Source: an uncultured Muribaculaceae bacterium
GTDB lineage: Bacteria; Bacteroidota; Bacteroidia; Bacteroidales; Muribaculaceae
DNA: 58,366 bases
Direction of reading: 5' to 3'
Assembly (NCBI GenBank): GCA_910584365.1
Contig: CAJUAF010000017.1
Location: 1-58,366, forward strand
How positions within the stretch are numbered: position 1 is the stretch's first letter; each line of letters opens with the position of its first letter. A program made the translations under genes and the position numbers. Shown here in pieces: positions 42,221-51,818 of the stretch. The notes under the pieces are model-generated. The model was not told the origin of the DNA. It saw only the letters and a program-made list of their open reading frames with translations, and made no database searches.

Positions 42221-43534
42221 ATGAATATCGCGATTGTCGGGACCGGATATGTCGGTCTGGTAAGCGGGACCTGTTTTGCCGAGATGGGCAACAAGGTTAC
42301 CTGCGTGGATGTGGACAAGAACAAGATTGACAAACTTCTCAACGGCCAGATGCCGATATATGAACCCGGACTCGAGGAACTGGTGAAACGCAACGTAAGC
42401 TACGGGCGCCTTAACTTCTCGACATCGCTCCCGGAAGTGATTGACGATGTGGAGGTAGTGTTCTCCGCCGTAGGCACTCCCCCCGACGAGGACGGTTCGG
42501 CTGATTTGAAATACGTACTCCAGGTAGCCCGGGAGTTCGGCAGGAATATCAATAAATATACTATTCTGGTGACTAAATCCACCGTGCCGGTGGGGACCGC
42601 CCGGAAAGTGAAGGAAGCCATCCTGGAGGAACTTGACCGCCGCGGTGTCGACGTTCCCTTCGATGTTGCCTCCAATCCCGAATTTCTCAAGGAAGGAGCG
42701 GCCATCAAGGATTTCATGTCGCCTGACCGTGTGGTCGTCGGAACCGAAAGCAAGAAGGCCGAGGAGGTGATGGGACGTCTCTATCACCCCTTCCTGATTC
42801 AGAATTTCCGTGTGATTTTCATGGATATTCCTTCGGCTGAGATGACGAAATATGCAGCCAACGCAATGTTGGCTACCCGTATCTCGTTCATGAACGATAT
42901 CGCCAACCTCTGCGAGCTTGTAGGAGCAAATGTCGACAGCGTCCGCGCCGGTATCGGCTCCGACGCCCGTATCGGTAAGAAATTCCTCTATGCCGGCTGC
43001 GGTTACGGAGGAAGCTGTTTCCCGAAAGACGTCAAGGCCCTGGCCCATACCGGCCTGGAGAAAGGGTATCACCTGGAGGTGATCGAAGCTGTGGAGCGCG
43101 TCAATGAGCGTCAGAAACAGATTGTCTTCGATAAAATCCAGCGCCTGGCCGGAGACCTGGAAGGGAAGACCGTAGCCATCCTGGGACTTGCCTTCAAGCC
43201 CGAAACCGACGATATGCGCGAGGCTCCGGCTCTGGTGGTCATCGACAAGTTGCTGGAGGCCGGTGCCCGGATCCGTGTTTTCGATCCCATCGCCATGGAC
43301 GAATGTCGCCGCCGTATCGGCGACAAGGTGACATACTGCCGCGACCTCTACGATGCCGCCGACGGCGCCGATGTGCTTGCGCTGCTGACCGAGTGGCGTC
43401 AGTTCCGTATGCCGGCCTGGAACGTAATCCGCAAGGCCATGAAGGGGAACATCGTAGTGGACGGCCGCAATATCTACAACCGCGCCGAACTCGAGGAACA
43501 GGGATTCGTCTACTCCCGTATCGGCGAGCGCTGA
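42221..43534 (+). CDS. ugd: UDP-glucose 6-dehydrogenase
   Basis: Oxidises UDP-glucose twice with NAD to UDP-glucuronate, a precursor for acidic surface polysaccharide. 437 residues. The start IAIVGTGYVGLVSGTCFAEM binds NAD, GCGYGGSCFPKDVKAL holds the catalytic Cys, and KTVAILGLAFKPETDDMREA opens the C-terminal domain. It lies 65 bases after the sugar transferase. Confidence 0.95.
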   Translation: MNIAIVGTGYVGLVSGTCFAEMGNKVTCVDVDKNKIDKLLNGQMPIYEPGLEELVKRNVSYGRLNFSTSLPEVIDDVEVVFSAVGTPPDEDGSADLKYVLQVAREFGRNINKYTILVTKSTVPVGTARKVKEAILEELDRRGVDVPFDVASNPEFLKEGAAIKDFMSPDRVVVGTESKKAEEVMGRLYHPFLIQNFRVIFMDIPSAEMTKYAANAMLATRISFMNDIANLCELVGANVDSVRAGIGSDARIGKKFLYAGCGYGGSCFPKDVKALAHTGLEKGYHLEVIEAVERVNERQKQIVFDKIQRLAGDLEGKTVAILGLAFKPETDDMREAPALVVIDKLLEAGARIRVFDPIAMDECRRRIGDKVTYCRDLYDAADGADVLALLTEWRQFRMPAWNVIRKAMKGNIVVDGRNIYNRAELEEQGFVYSRIGER

Positions 43535-43586
43535 TAGCGTCTCTTTCCGGCGCCACTGCCATCTGAACCAGTCTGGCAGACCTCTT

Positions 43587-43668
43587 GTCATCCGGACGTA
43601 AAACAAAGCGATGTGCCAAATTCACAATTCTGGCACATCGCTTTGTTTTACGGAACAGCCCGGATGAC
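43587..43668. terminator. Large palindromic bidirectional terminator between ugd and pfkA
   Basis: Inner arms of 21 bp match perfectly (43598-43618 with 43631-43651), AATT/AATT can extend them into the loop, and outer arms GTCATCCGG (43587-43595) and CCGGATGAC (43660-43668) add nine more pairs. The G+C-rich core next to TTTGTTTT on both strands is what a two-way terminator needs for convergent genes. Confidence 0.8.
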
Positions 43669-43687
43669 AGCAGACCGTTGCGGCGCA

Positions 43688-44668
43688 TCAGATAGAGAGG
43701 CGGCGCAGGGTGTTGAGCAGGTCGCGGTTGATGGGTTTGTCGTTCTTTATGGCTTTTACGAAGGGTACGTAGACGATTTCGTCGTTCTTGATACCGATCA
43801 TGACGTTGCGCTGATCGTCAAGTAGCGCGTCGATGGCAGCCGCTCCCATACGGGAAGCCAGAATACGGTCGTGGGCTGTCGGGGAGCCGCCTCGCTGGAG
43901 GTGGCCGAGGATGGAGACGCGCACGTCATACTGGGGATATTCCTTTTCCACACGTTCGGCGATACCCATGGCACCTCCGGTGACGGGACTTTCGGCCACA
44001 AGCACAATTGAGGAGTTCTTGCTCTTGCGGAAGCCGTTCTCGATAAGGTCGGCAAGCTGGTCGACCTCGGTGGAGATTTCCGGGATGATGGCGGCCTCGG
44101 CTCCGGAAGCGATTGCTCCGTTGAGGGCAAGGAAGCCGGCGTCACGTCCCATTACCTCGATGAAGAAGAGGCGTTCATGGGAAGTGGCGGTATCGCGGAT
44201 CTTATCGACACACTCCATGATGGTGTTCAGGGCCGTGTCGTAACCGATCGTGGTGTCGGTGCCGTAAAGGTCATTGTCGATGGTGCCGGGCAGACCGATG
44301 ATGGGGATGTTGAACTCATTGGCAAAAATACGGGCGCCGGTCAGAGATCCGTCACCGCCGATTACCACGAGGGCGTCGATGCCGTGGCTCTTCATCGTGT
44401 CGTAGGCCAGCTGGCGCCCCTCGGGAGTCTGGAATTCCTTGCAGCGGGCGGTCTTGAGGATGGTGCCCCCCCTCTGGATGATGTTGGAGACGTTGGCGGT
44501 AGTGAAATCGGTTATTTCATCGGTGATCAGGCCGCGGTAACCGCGGTAGATGCCCTTGACTTTGAATCCTCCGAAAATTGCGGCGCGGGTGACGGCGCGG
44601 ATGGCGGCATTCATTCCGGGAGCGTCTCCTCCGGAAGTCAGTATGCCTATACATTTGATTTCTGCCAT
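43688..44668 (-). CDS. pfkA: ATP-dependent 6-phosphofructokinase
   Basis: Phosphorylates fructose 6-phosphate in glycolysis. 326 residues, the bacterial PfkA size. TSGGDAPGMNAAIR and GGDGSLTGA form the ATP site; the Gly in GGDGS favours ATP over pyrophosphate. LPGTIDNDL carries the catalytic Asp, and GRDAGFLAL and LGHLQRGGSPTAHDR complete the sugar and effector sites. Confidence 0.96.
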   Translation of the reverse strand: MAEIKCIGILTSGGDAPGMNAAIRAVTRAAIFGGFKVKGIYRGYRGLITDEITDFTTANVSNIIQRGGTILKTARCKEFQTPEGRQLAYDTMKSHGIDALVVIGGDGSLTGARIFANEFNIPIIGLPGTIDNDLYGTDTTIGYDTALNTIMECVDKIRDTATSHERLFFIEVMGRDAGFLALNGAIASGAEAAIIPEISTEVDQLADLIENGFRKSKNSSIVLVAESPVTGGAMGIAERVEKEYPQYDVRVSILGHLQRGGSPTAHDRILASRMGAAAIDALLDDQRNVMIGIKNDEIVYVPFVKAIKNDKPINRDLLNTLRRLSI

Positions 44669-44744
44669 GACAGTAGGAATAATTTCAATCTGTAACTGAT
44701 AGTGTTGTGAAAACGGTTTTCGTGTGTCCGTAGAATCACAATTA

Positions 44745-44752
44745 CAAAATTA
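44745..44752 (-). promoter_or_regulatory. -7 box for pfkA
   Basis: Plus-strand CAAAATTA is TAATTTTG on the minus strand, about 77 bases upstream of pfkA. A CAAA at 44771-44774 would put a -33 TTTG 18 bases away, inside the terminator of the upstream gene. Confidence 0.5.
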
Positions 44753-44788
44753 CAAAAAAAATCGACAACCCAAACAGGATTGCCGATT
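44753..44788 (-). terminator. Intrinsic terminator of the 1403-residue protein gene
   Basis: On the minus strand a 12-pair stem (44788-44777 with 44771-44760, two G-U pairs) with a five-base loop is followed by a run of eight T. It lies 36 bases beyond the stop. Confidence 0.75.
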
Positions 44789-44824
44789 TATTTCAATGTT
44801 CAGTCATTATCTTATCATCTCATG

Positions 44825-47800
44825 TCACTTGTCTGTCTTTAAAACCTTGCGGTTGCCGTAAATATAGATTCCTGCCGGGAGTCTGCGGAAATCTTCGGCC
44901 CCGAAGCCGATGCGGATTCCCTGGAGGTTATAGATGGGGCGGTCTCCGTCAATGGCCGCCGCGATATTTTCCAGTCCGGATGTTGCGGAGACTTCATTGG
45001 ACAGGCGCGAGAAAGCGTTTCCTTTATATCTGACTCCCACACGGTAGAGGTCCAGGTCGGAATCGATATCCCCTTCCCATGAAGTGGCTGAAGCATCCGC
45101 CGTGGCCACGATTCGGTCGTTGCGATAGATGTCATATCCGCTTATTTCCCAGTCGGCGCCCTCGAATTCCACGTCGTCGACGAGCAGGGCGTAGGTCGAG
45201 GCTGCGTCAGTGACGAGCCGGATAGCGAAGTGGAGGGTTCCTTCGGGAAGGAGGGCCATCCTGCGTTCCCAGATATTGGGAGCTTTGACTATCCTGGTGA
45301 ACACATTGAAATCTCCGGGTGAGGGTTCGGCCTTGTCGGTATAGAGGATTTCGAAGTCTTCAAGGTAAACGTCGGAAATACTCTTGGCAAAGAAGCTGAC
45401 GGTCTGTTGGCGCCCCGAAAGGAGGGGGGAGATGAGCCAGTCGTCATCGGCTCCGGACTGAACACCATAGCAAGCGGCATACTGGCGTCCTGTGCGGGGT
45501 CTGAACACGGTATAGGGCTGGACGGTAACGTCCTGGCCGCACCGGGCCGTGTTGAAGATGAAAAACGCGCGTGGCTGTTCAGCGCCGGGGTAAGAGATCC
45601 CCTGGGTGGACACTGTGGGGCGTCCGTCGGCGTCGATGGAAGTCCAGTCGCCGAAGCTGTCGCTCCAGGCTTCGTAGGTCTCGAAAGATTCGGCACATCG
45701 GTGGACAAGCGTTTCCGGCGGCCGCCATGAAAGCAGTATCTTTCCGTTACCGGCGGTAGCGGCGATTGTGACGGCGGGACATTCCGGTTCGAGGATGTCG
45801 ACCGGGGAGGATTCGGCGGTATTGTTGGCCTTGTTCTCGTCGGCGCCATATTCCACCTCGGTTCTGAACGTAATCTGCTCCTGCGCTCCCAGGGGTACGG
45901 TAACCTCGAAGTCAAGGGTCCGGGATTTGCCGGACTCAAGCCCCTCAATGTCCCTGGAATCCACGGTCCCGGCGTCCGAAATAAGACTGACCGTGAACGC
46001 CCCCGCATCGTTATGTCCTATATTCTCAACAGTGACTTTCACAGGGGTAGTCTCTCCGGGGCGGCAGGCTTCCCTGGTATCGACGGAGACCGACAGGTCG
46101 TTATGGTATTGGTCCATAATTCTGACGTCGTCGATTGCGACTGCTGTCGAGTTGTCATCGCATACGGCGCGGAACTGGAAGAGGAAACTGTCTGAAGCGC
46201 GGATTCCGGTCAAGTCCGCTTCAGCTCTTCGCCATCCGTTTTCTCCCGTCTGGGCGGAATAGTCGACCAGAAGGAGTTGCGAGGCGCTTTCGTCGTTGAG
46301 GTCCAGGGTTTCGACATAAAGCCTGACAGGTTTCCCCGGATAGGAATAGTACCAGAAGGTTAGAATCGGCGAGCGGGCTCCCTTTGCGGCGATTTTGCCG
46401 GACTTAAGCATAGCCTGGTCACCGGGCTGGGCGGCGATGAAATAGGCGCAACCGTAGTCCTGGTCATGACTGTTCTGCGAATCAAGGTCGAAACCGGCTT
46501 TTCCGGTCTGGTCGGTCCACCAGAAGTGGGTCGGTATGGCATCCGGGAAAGATTCCCTGAACGGCAGAGTATATGGATCCCCTTTCAGGATGATGTTCGA
46601 CAGCGCCGGTTCGCTCAGACCCTCGGAGTTGGCGGCGGCAACGCCGTAATAGAGGTAATCCTGTTCGCCGGTCATATTCTCCTGAATCTGAAGGCTGTTG
46701 CCGGAAACATCTGTTTTCACGACATCGCTTTTGACCACGCGGTAGATTGTATAGGTCAGGGATGCGGGGTCCACGTATCCGCCGTGGCGCCCGGTCTCCG
46801 AAGAATTCTCCCAGGTCAGGGTCACCGTGCCGTCGGATTCCGTCACTTTGACATTGCCCGGAGCCATGGGTGCGTCCAGGCCGATATAGGCATCGACTTT
46901 GTGTTGACGTCCTTCCTTCCCTGCGATCCAGGCGCTTACGGTGTAGTCGTAGAGCCCCGGGGCGTCGGGCGTATCTGTGAATTCAATAGTTTCGGAGCGC
47001 CCCGGAGATTCCTTCACAAAGACTTCCACATCGCCGCGTCTGACGGTTACTTTCTCAATATCCGCCTTCAGCGGTGAGCCTTCGGTATCTTTGTCGGGAG
47101 TCACGAAATGTATTGTGGCTTTCAGTTCCCCTTTGGGGGCCGGAGTGACGGACAGTTCCCTTACGGCATCGGGAAGCGCCCCCGAGGCTACCTCCTCCAG
47201 ACTGATATAATCCACCACCAGACGGTTCTTGCTTTTTTCCGACATGGCGTGGACGCCGACGCGGTAAGTTCCGGTGGCCGGGACCTCGAATTCATCAGCG
47301 TATTCCTGCCAGTCGGTTCCTGCGGGGAGTACGGTGGCTTCGCGTACTACGGTGTATTCCGTCTCCTTGTCGGCGCGGAATCCCGAGCCTACGGTCTCCT
47401 GGCGGGTTCGGTTGTTGTTTTTGACCTTCATCCCCAGGCGGTATCTGCGCCCCTTCTCAAGAGTTACGGTTGGAGTGAGCAGCCAGTCGTCGGCGGCTTT
47501 GCTTGTCTGGATATAGGCCGTTCCCTGGGCGGCATTGAATACCCATGTGGTGCCGTCATTGTTGGCGTCGTCTGTTAGCAGTTCGCTGAATTTCTCCTGG
47601 GAATCAAGATCGTTGCGATAGGGGAGTGAGATCCCTTCGCCGACCTGTACGGAGGGGGACCAGGCAGTGTCGCTCCGTTTGCCGTGGTTGTCGGCAATGA
47701 CGCCGAATTTTATGCTGCGGGCGTCCCCTCCGGGAAGCTCCGTCTCATAGAGGCGCTCCCTGAGGTCCGCGGCCACGGTGGCACCTGAAGCGTCGACCAC

Positions 47801-49036
47801 AGTATAGGTCATCCCTTCCAGGTCAATGAACGCGCCGGCGCCGTCGGAGGCCGTGTTGGTCTCGTCCCAGGTCAGGATAAGTCTGCTGTCGGTCTTTTCA
47901 AGTTTTACGTTAGCGGGAGCTGCCGGAATGCCGAAACCTGCGACAGCTTTCACCATCGCTCTGGCTCCCGGGCCGGCTGCGTTGGATGCGCGGACATATA
48001 TCCTGTAAGTTCCTTCCGCAGGAAGGGTCACCTCTTTCCGCACTTCCGAACCGGCGCCGGAGTTCCCTTCGGCCAGGAGGGTCTCGCCGGCATGGACGGT
48101 CCAGGAGAGATCGCCCGTCAGGGCGTTTCCTCCGTATGTAAGAGCCGGGAGTGTGAAACTTACGGTTCCCCGGAGTCCTCCGGCGGGGAAACTTGCGGTC
48201 AGGCCGGCGACACGGGCCGGAGCGTCATCGTCGGCTTCGGGAGCGGCTATATACAGACCGGTTATTTCCTCTCCGGCCGGAAATAGCCCGGTCTCCGTCA
48301 GTGTGGCGTCCGTGCGGGAGACTTCATAGAGGCGGGAACTGTTGTCGCTCAGCACTACGGCCCAGTAGAGATTCCCGGTCACCGGATCGCAGACGGCGCT
48401 GCTCCGTTTCGAGGATGGAATTATTCCGGTAGAGCCGATTTTTGACAGGGAAGCGTCCGCCCGGCTGACATTGTAGAGGTTGCCGTCGGAGCCGAAACCG
48501 TAGAAATTACCGGCGGGATCGACGGCCAGAGCGATGAGCTTTTCCGTCAGTTCCCCTATATCGCTCCGCGTGAGCGAGGCATAATCTATTGTGGCCAGCA
48601 CGTAGCCGGTCCGGTCGGAGTTGTAGAATACTCCGTAGATTTTCCCGTCCCTGGCGTTATATGCCAGGTCAGTGGCGAAATAGCTCTGGTCGTTGCTGTG
48701 GATACTTTCGCTATAAGCCACCTGGCTGCCGTCTTCCAGACTGACGGCATGATAGTACGGGAAGATGAAACCGATGGCTTCGGTCCATCGGATGTAGTGA
48801 TAGACATCATCACTGACCACTCCTCCGCCGTTACCATTGATGGTGGGGCCGGTGAAGCGGGGTACCGCCGTAAGGGTAGTTCCCGACGGTGTGAAATCAT
48901 ATATGCCGACAGCCTTGTTGTCGGAGGAGGAAAGGATGTTGGCGGTGAATACCAGGTCTCGGGCCAATGCTTTCTGGCAGGCGGCAATCGCCATCGCACA
49001 GAAGCATACGGCCATGCACTTCACAAATTTATACAT
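44825..49036 (-). CDS. Large secreted multidomain protein (FN3 and cleaved-adhesin domains)
   Basis: 1403 residues. The signal MYKFVKCMAVCFCAMAIAAC could be cut as a lipoprotein at Cys20 or further on. About 30-255 looks propeller-like. After this come alternating fibronectin-III-like domains (near 265-470, 630-825) and three cleaved-adhesin/choice-of-anchor-J domains recognised by DDWLLTP or DDWLISP and similar stretches (near 480-625, 830-980, 1120-1300), with a CARDB-like domain (near 985-1090). The C-terminus IYNLQGIRIGFGAED ... LPAGIYIYGNRKVLK is a sorting-like tail. It is probably surface-exposed, as an adhesin or a carbohydrate- or protein-binding scaffold; no catalytic motif was seen. 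The neighbouring AraC-type sensor gene is a candidate regulator. Confidence 0.85.
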   Translation of the reverse strand: MYKFVKCMAVCFCAMAIAACQKALARDLVFTANILSSSDNKAVGIYDFTPSGTTLTAVPRFTGPTINGNGGGVVSDDVYHYIRWTEAIGFIFPYYHAVSLEDGSQVAYSESIHSNDQSYFATDLAYNARDGKIYGVFYNSDRTGYVLATIDYASLTRSDIGELTEKLIALAVDPAGNFYGFGSDGNLYNVSRADASLSKIGSTGIIPSSKRSSAVCDPVTGNLYWAVVLSDNSSRLYEVSRTDATLTETGLFPAGEEITGLYIAAPEADDDAPARVAGLTASFPAGGLRGTVSFTLPALTYGGNALTGDLSWTVHAGETLLAEGNSGAGSEVRKEVTLPAEGTYRIYVRASNAAGPGARAMVKAVAGFGIPAAPANVKLEKTDSRLILTWDETNTASDGAGAFIDLEGMTYTVVDASGATVAADLRERLYETELPGGDARSIKFGVIADNHGKRSDTAWSPSVQVGEGISLPYRNDLDSQEKFSELLTDDANNDGTTWVFNAAQGTAYIQTSKAADDWLLTPTVTLEKGRRYRLGMKVKNNNRTRQETVGSGFRADKETEYTVVREATVLPAGTDWQEYADEFEVPATGTYRVGVHAMSEKSKNRLVVDYISLEEVASGALPDAVRELSVTPAPKGELKATIHFVTPDKDTEGSPLKADIEKVTVRRGDVEVFVKESPGRSETIEFTDTPDAPGLYDYTVSAWIAGKEGRQHKVDAYIGLDAPMAPGNVKVTESDGTVTLTWENSSETGRHGGYVDPASLTYTIYRVVKSDVVKTDVSGNSLQIQENMTGEQDYLYYGVAAANSEGLSEPALSNIILKGDPYTLPFRESFPDAIPTHFWWTDQTGKAGFDLDSQNSHDQDYGCAYFIAAQPGDQAMLKSGKIAAKGARSPILTFWYYSYPGKPVRLYVETLDLNDESASQLLLVDYSAQTGENGWRRAEADLTGIRASDSFLFQFRAVCDDNSTAVAIDDVRIMDQYHNDLSVSVDTREACRPGETTPVKVTVENIGHNDAGAFTVSLISDAGTVDSRDIEGLESGKSRTLDFEVTVPLGAQEQITFRTEVEYGADENKANNTAESSPVDILEPECPAVTIAATAGNGKILLSWRPPETLVHRCAESFETYEAWSDSFGDWTSIDADGRPTVSTQGISYPGAEQPRAFFIFNTARCGQDVTVQPYTVFRPRTGRQYAACYGVQSGADDDWLISPLLSGRQQTVSFFAKSISDVYLEDFEILYTDKAEPSPGDFNVFTRIVKAPNIWERRMALLPEGTLHFAIRLVTDAASTYALLVDDVEFEGADWEISGYDIYRNDRIVATADASATSWEGDIDSDLDLYRVGVRYKGNAFSRLSNEVSATSGLENIAAAIDGDRPIYNLQGIRIGFGAEDFRRLPAGIYIYGNRKVLKTDK

Positions 49037-49064
49037 CGTTCGGTATGGATTGGTTTTTATTCGC

Positions 49065-49096
49065 CAAATTTAGCTGATTCCCGGTTTTTATGCAAC
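49065..49096 (-). promoter_or_regulatory. Promoter for the 1403-residue protein gene
   Basis: On the minus strand GTTG (49096-49093), 20 bases, TAAATTTG (49072-49065). The predicted leader is about 22 bases. The regulator gene ends 56 bases further upstream. Confidence 0.6.
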
Positions 49097-49152
49097 GGAA
49101 ACGGTATGGGTTTCGCCGCTCAGCGGCGAAATCTTATTCTGAATTACTGAAT

Positions 49153-50580
49153 TTAAAAATCTTTCACCTCCTGGTAGTCAGTGTTTTCATTGCTTCGGGC
49201 AATCTTCTGATAGGTCGAGGGGGTCAGGCCGGTGGTCTTCTTGAAAGCAGCGATAAAATTGCTGACCGACTTGAATCCCACGCTTTCGCCTACAGCCTGA
49301 AGGGTGAGATGGCCGTACTCTTCCTTGTTCTCCAGGCGCCGCTGGGCCTCGCGCACACGGTATTCATTTATGAACGCGCGGAAGTTCTTGCCGAAGCGGT
49401 CGTTGATGAGTGCGGAGACATACCGGGAATTGCTGTTCACCATCGACGACAGGGCCGAGATGCTGAAATCGGGGTCGAGCCAGTCCTCGCAGTTTTCCAT
49501 GACGTCGAGAATCTTTTTCTCCAGGTCGGCCGATACGTTGCCGCTGAGCCGCTCGCGGGAAGTCATGAGTTCGCGGTTTCTGGAGTACAGGGCGCGGTAG
49601 GCTTCACCCAGGCGCTTGCGCTGCTTGAAGAACACCAGCGCCGCGATCAGTATCAGGAGGACTGAGCCCAGGAGCCACGCCGTGGCGGTCACTTTGTCGA
49701 TACGGATTTCAAGACTTTTGATTTTGTCGCCGTCCTCGGCCTCGCGCCGGGCCTCATGGCTGGTGTTGGCGGCCAGATAGACCTCCGTGTTGAGCAGCGA
49801 ATCGCGCAGGGCGAAATATTTTTCCTGGGCCTGACGGGTCTTTCCCATGTCGCCGGTGCGGGCGTAATGACGCATATAGCCTCCGGCGGCGTCCACCATC
49901 ATGTTGGCCACATTATGCTCGGAGGCGAGGGACGCATACCGCTGGAGATAGACAAACGCCGAATCCTCCGGACCGATTTCCTCATACATTTCAAACATCT
50001 CCGACAGGGGGGTGAGCGCAAGGCGCCCGTCAAGATTTCCGGTCCGGATGAATGCAGGGAGTCCGCGCATGATTTCCACCGATTTCTCTCGCGACCCGAA
50101 CGTTTTCTGGAACACTGCCTGACGGAGGAGCCGGTTATAGGTCTGCCGGGGCACTCCGGGGTCGGAGACCGAGTCGGCCGCGGCGATATATCTCTCAGCC
50201 AGCTGGCGGTCACCGACCAGACAGGTCAGCAGGGAGAGATTGTGGTACAGACGGCTTTTCAGGTCCGTGAATCCGCCGTCGGCGGGGCAGGCTGCCAGTC
50301 CGTCTTCATAATACCGGATGGCCCCGGCATAATTCTTGAAGGCATGGTTGACGTTGCCAAGATAGAGATAACAGACAGCCAGGTCTCCCGGAGGCGGAGG
50401 AGTATGTTTCGCAGCCTCAAGGTACCGGAAAGCCATCTGCATGGAGCTTACGTAATCGCCGCGGAGATATGTGTCGCGGATAGAGTCCACTTCGGCTGTC
50501 GCGCAAAGAGTCCGCAGGGGGACGGCTGCGGCGATGAACAGCAGGATGGCGGACAGAAGTCTGGGAATCGCGGTGGACAT
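49153..50580 (-). CDS. Membrane-anchored TPR protein with AraC-type DNA-binding domain
   Basis: 475 residues. A signal/anchor sequence at the N-terminus is followed by TPR-like helices (about 35-260, e.g. AVCYLYLGNVNHAFKNYAGA), one membrane segment (TATAWLLGSVLLILIAALVFF, near 300-320), a charged helix and an AraC/XylS helix-turn-helix pair at the end (FSISALSSMVNSNSRYVSALI, LQAVGESVGFKSVSNFIAAF). This build senses something in the periplasm and acts on DNA directly, without a kinase. The secreted-protein gene directly downstream is the obvious target candidate. It lies 45 bases after the DUF2461 gene. Confidence 0.85.
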   Translation of the reverse strand: MSTAIPRLLSAILLFIAAAVPLRTLCATAEVDSIRDTYLRGDYVSSMQMAFRYLEAAKHTPPPPGDLAVCYLYLGNVNHAFKNYAGAIRYYEDGLAACPADGGFTDLKSRLYHNLSLLTCLVGDRQLAERYIAAADSVSDPGVPRQTYNRLLRQAVFQKTFGSREKSVEIMRGLPAFIRTGNLDGRLALTPLSEMFEMYEEIGPEDSAFVYLQRYASLASEHNVANMMVDAAGGYMRHYARTGDMGKTRQAQEKYFALRDSLLNTEVYLAANTSHEARREAEDGDKIKSLEIRIDKVTATAWLLGSVLLILIAALVFFKQRKRLGEAYRALYSRNRELMTSRERLSGNVSADLEKKILDVMENCEDWLDPDFSISALSSMVNSNSRYVSALINDRFGKNFRAFINEYRVREAQRRLENKEEYGHLTLQAVGESVGFKSVSNFIAAFKKTTGLTPSTYQKIARSNENTDYQEVKDF

Positions 50581-50625
50581 GATGATTGGGCGGGGGGAGA
50601 TGGTGATAGAGTCGGCTCCGGGGGC

Positions 50626-51342
50626 TTATTCCTCAAAAACGGAGTATTCGAGGAAGCGCAGCAGAGGATAGAGGGGACGGAGCATTTCGGCGGCGCGGTC
50701 GGGCCAGTCGGGGTCGCTGAAAAACTCCATCGGAAGCTGGCAGAAGCGGCCGTACTCTTTCAGGCGCAGCAGTTCGGCCTGGGGATGGTTGCGGTCATAC
50801 CCTTTGGGTACTGTTTTCAGTGTCGGACCGAACCATTCGGGATAGAGACGGTTGAGTTCCGGTTCGTTGATGATTTCCTCGAATTCGTCGATGTTGTCGA
50901 TTATGGCCTTGCGGAGTTTCTTAAGCACGGCGCTGTCGGGACACCACAGACCGCCGTACAGGCCGCTGGAATCGGCTTCGTAACCGTCCGTGGCGCCCCC
51001 GTCTTTTCCCGGACCTGCCTGGATGTAGAATCCCGGAAGATGAGCCGCCGAGGAGGAGCGGCCGCGCGGACTTACGGAGGCGGAGAAGTAGGTCTTGTAG
51101 GGGGATTTGTCGGGAGAGAAGCGTGTGTCGCGGTATATGCGGTAGACCGAGCCGGCTCCGGTCTGCCATTTCAGTTCGGGCCACCATTCGGCGCAGCGCG
51201 CCAGCAGGCGGTCAATGTCGGTTATCCATTGGGCACGCAGAAAGTCGTAGGTCTCTTTGTTCTCCTTGAACCACTGGCGGTCCTGGCGGCGTCCGAGTTC
51301 CCGCAGGAATTCATACAGGCGGGGAATATAGTTGGTTGTCAT
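50626..51342 (-). CDS. DUF2461 family protein
   Basis: 238 residues matching the DUF2461/TIGR02453 pattern: LYEFLRELGRRQDRQWFKENKETYD near the start, YRIYRDTRFSPDKSPYKTYFSA in the middle, and a late GYDRNHPQAELLRLKEYG. The family is widespread and its function is unknown. It lies 33 bases after the DUF4834 gene and is probably co-transcribed with the phospholipid genes. Confidence 0.9.
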   Translation of the reverse strand: MTTNYIPRLYEFLRELGRRQDRQWFKENKETYDFLRAQWITDIDRLLARCAEWWPELKWQTGAGSVYRIYRDTRFSPDKSPYKTYFSASVSPRGRSSSAAHLPGFYIQAGPGKDGGATDGYEADSSGLYGGLWCPDSAVLKKLRKAIIDNIDEFEEIINEPELNRLYPEWFGPTLKTVPKGYDRNHPQAELLRLKEYGRFCQLPMEFFSDPDWPDRAAEMLRPLYPLLRFLEYSVFEE

Positions 51343-51375
51343 ATACGGTCTGTCTTTTTTTTGAGAGGAGGACGG

Positions 51376-51765
51376 TCAGGACTGCGGGGGAAGATCCTCC
51401 CATCTGACATCGACAATCTGCTCCTCGCGTTCAATCCGGCAACTTTCCCCTGTGGCGGAGTCCGCGCTTCGGGTTTCGGAAGTACGGCTGCTGACGGTAA
51501 CTTCCTTGAATTTTACATATTCCCCGACATCTTTGCCTATTTTCTTGCGTCGTGGGGTAGGGGTGGTCCATCCTCCACGTCGGCTGGCGCGTTGCTGTTC
51601 CTGCTGTTTGCGCCGTTCTTCGTCGGGGTCGAGGCCGGCGGCTCGCCGGAAGGCATCGTTCATTTCGCGGGCCTGCCGCCTGGCGCGGTTCAGGGTTTTC
51701 CAGACCTTATAGGCCGGGCTTATAAAGAAGAAAAATATCAGAAGGCAGATAAAAATCAGCCACAT
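51376..51765 (-). CDS. DUF4834 family small membrane protein
   Basis: 129 residues with a single N-terminal membrane helix (WLIFICLLIFFFFISPAYKVW) followed by a long basic, probably coiled or disordered tail. The family is restricted to Bacteroidetes and typically sits next to the phosphatidylserine synthase gene, as here. Function unknown; a scaffold role at the inner membrane is a guess. Confidence 0.82.
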   Translation of the reverse strand: MWLIFICLLIFFFFISPAYKVWKTLNRARRQAREMNDAFRRAAGLDPDEERRKQQEQQRASRRGGWTTPTPRRKKIGKDVGEYVKFKEVTVSSRTSETRSADSATGESCRIEREEQIVDVRWEDLPPQS

Positions 51766-51818
51766 AGTAACGTTTGATTATGTTTCACATATCGCCGGCT
51801 CCGGGCCGGCTCCGGATT

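Noticed and set aside
41996..43606. 536-codon minus-strand frame opposite ugd
   Set aside because: Shadow of the high-G+C codon pattern of ugd; no motif seen.
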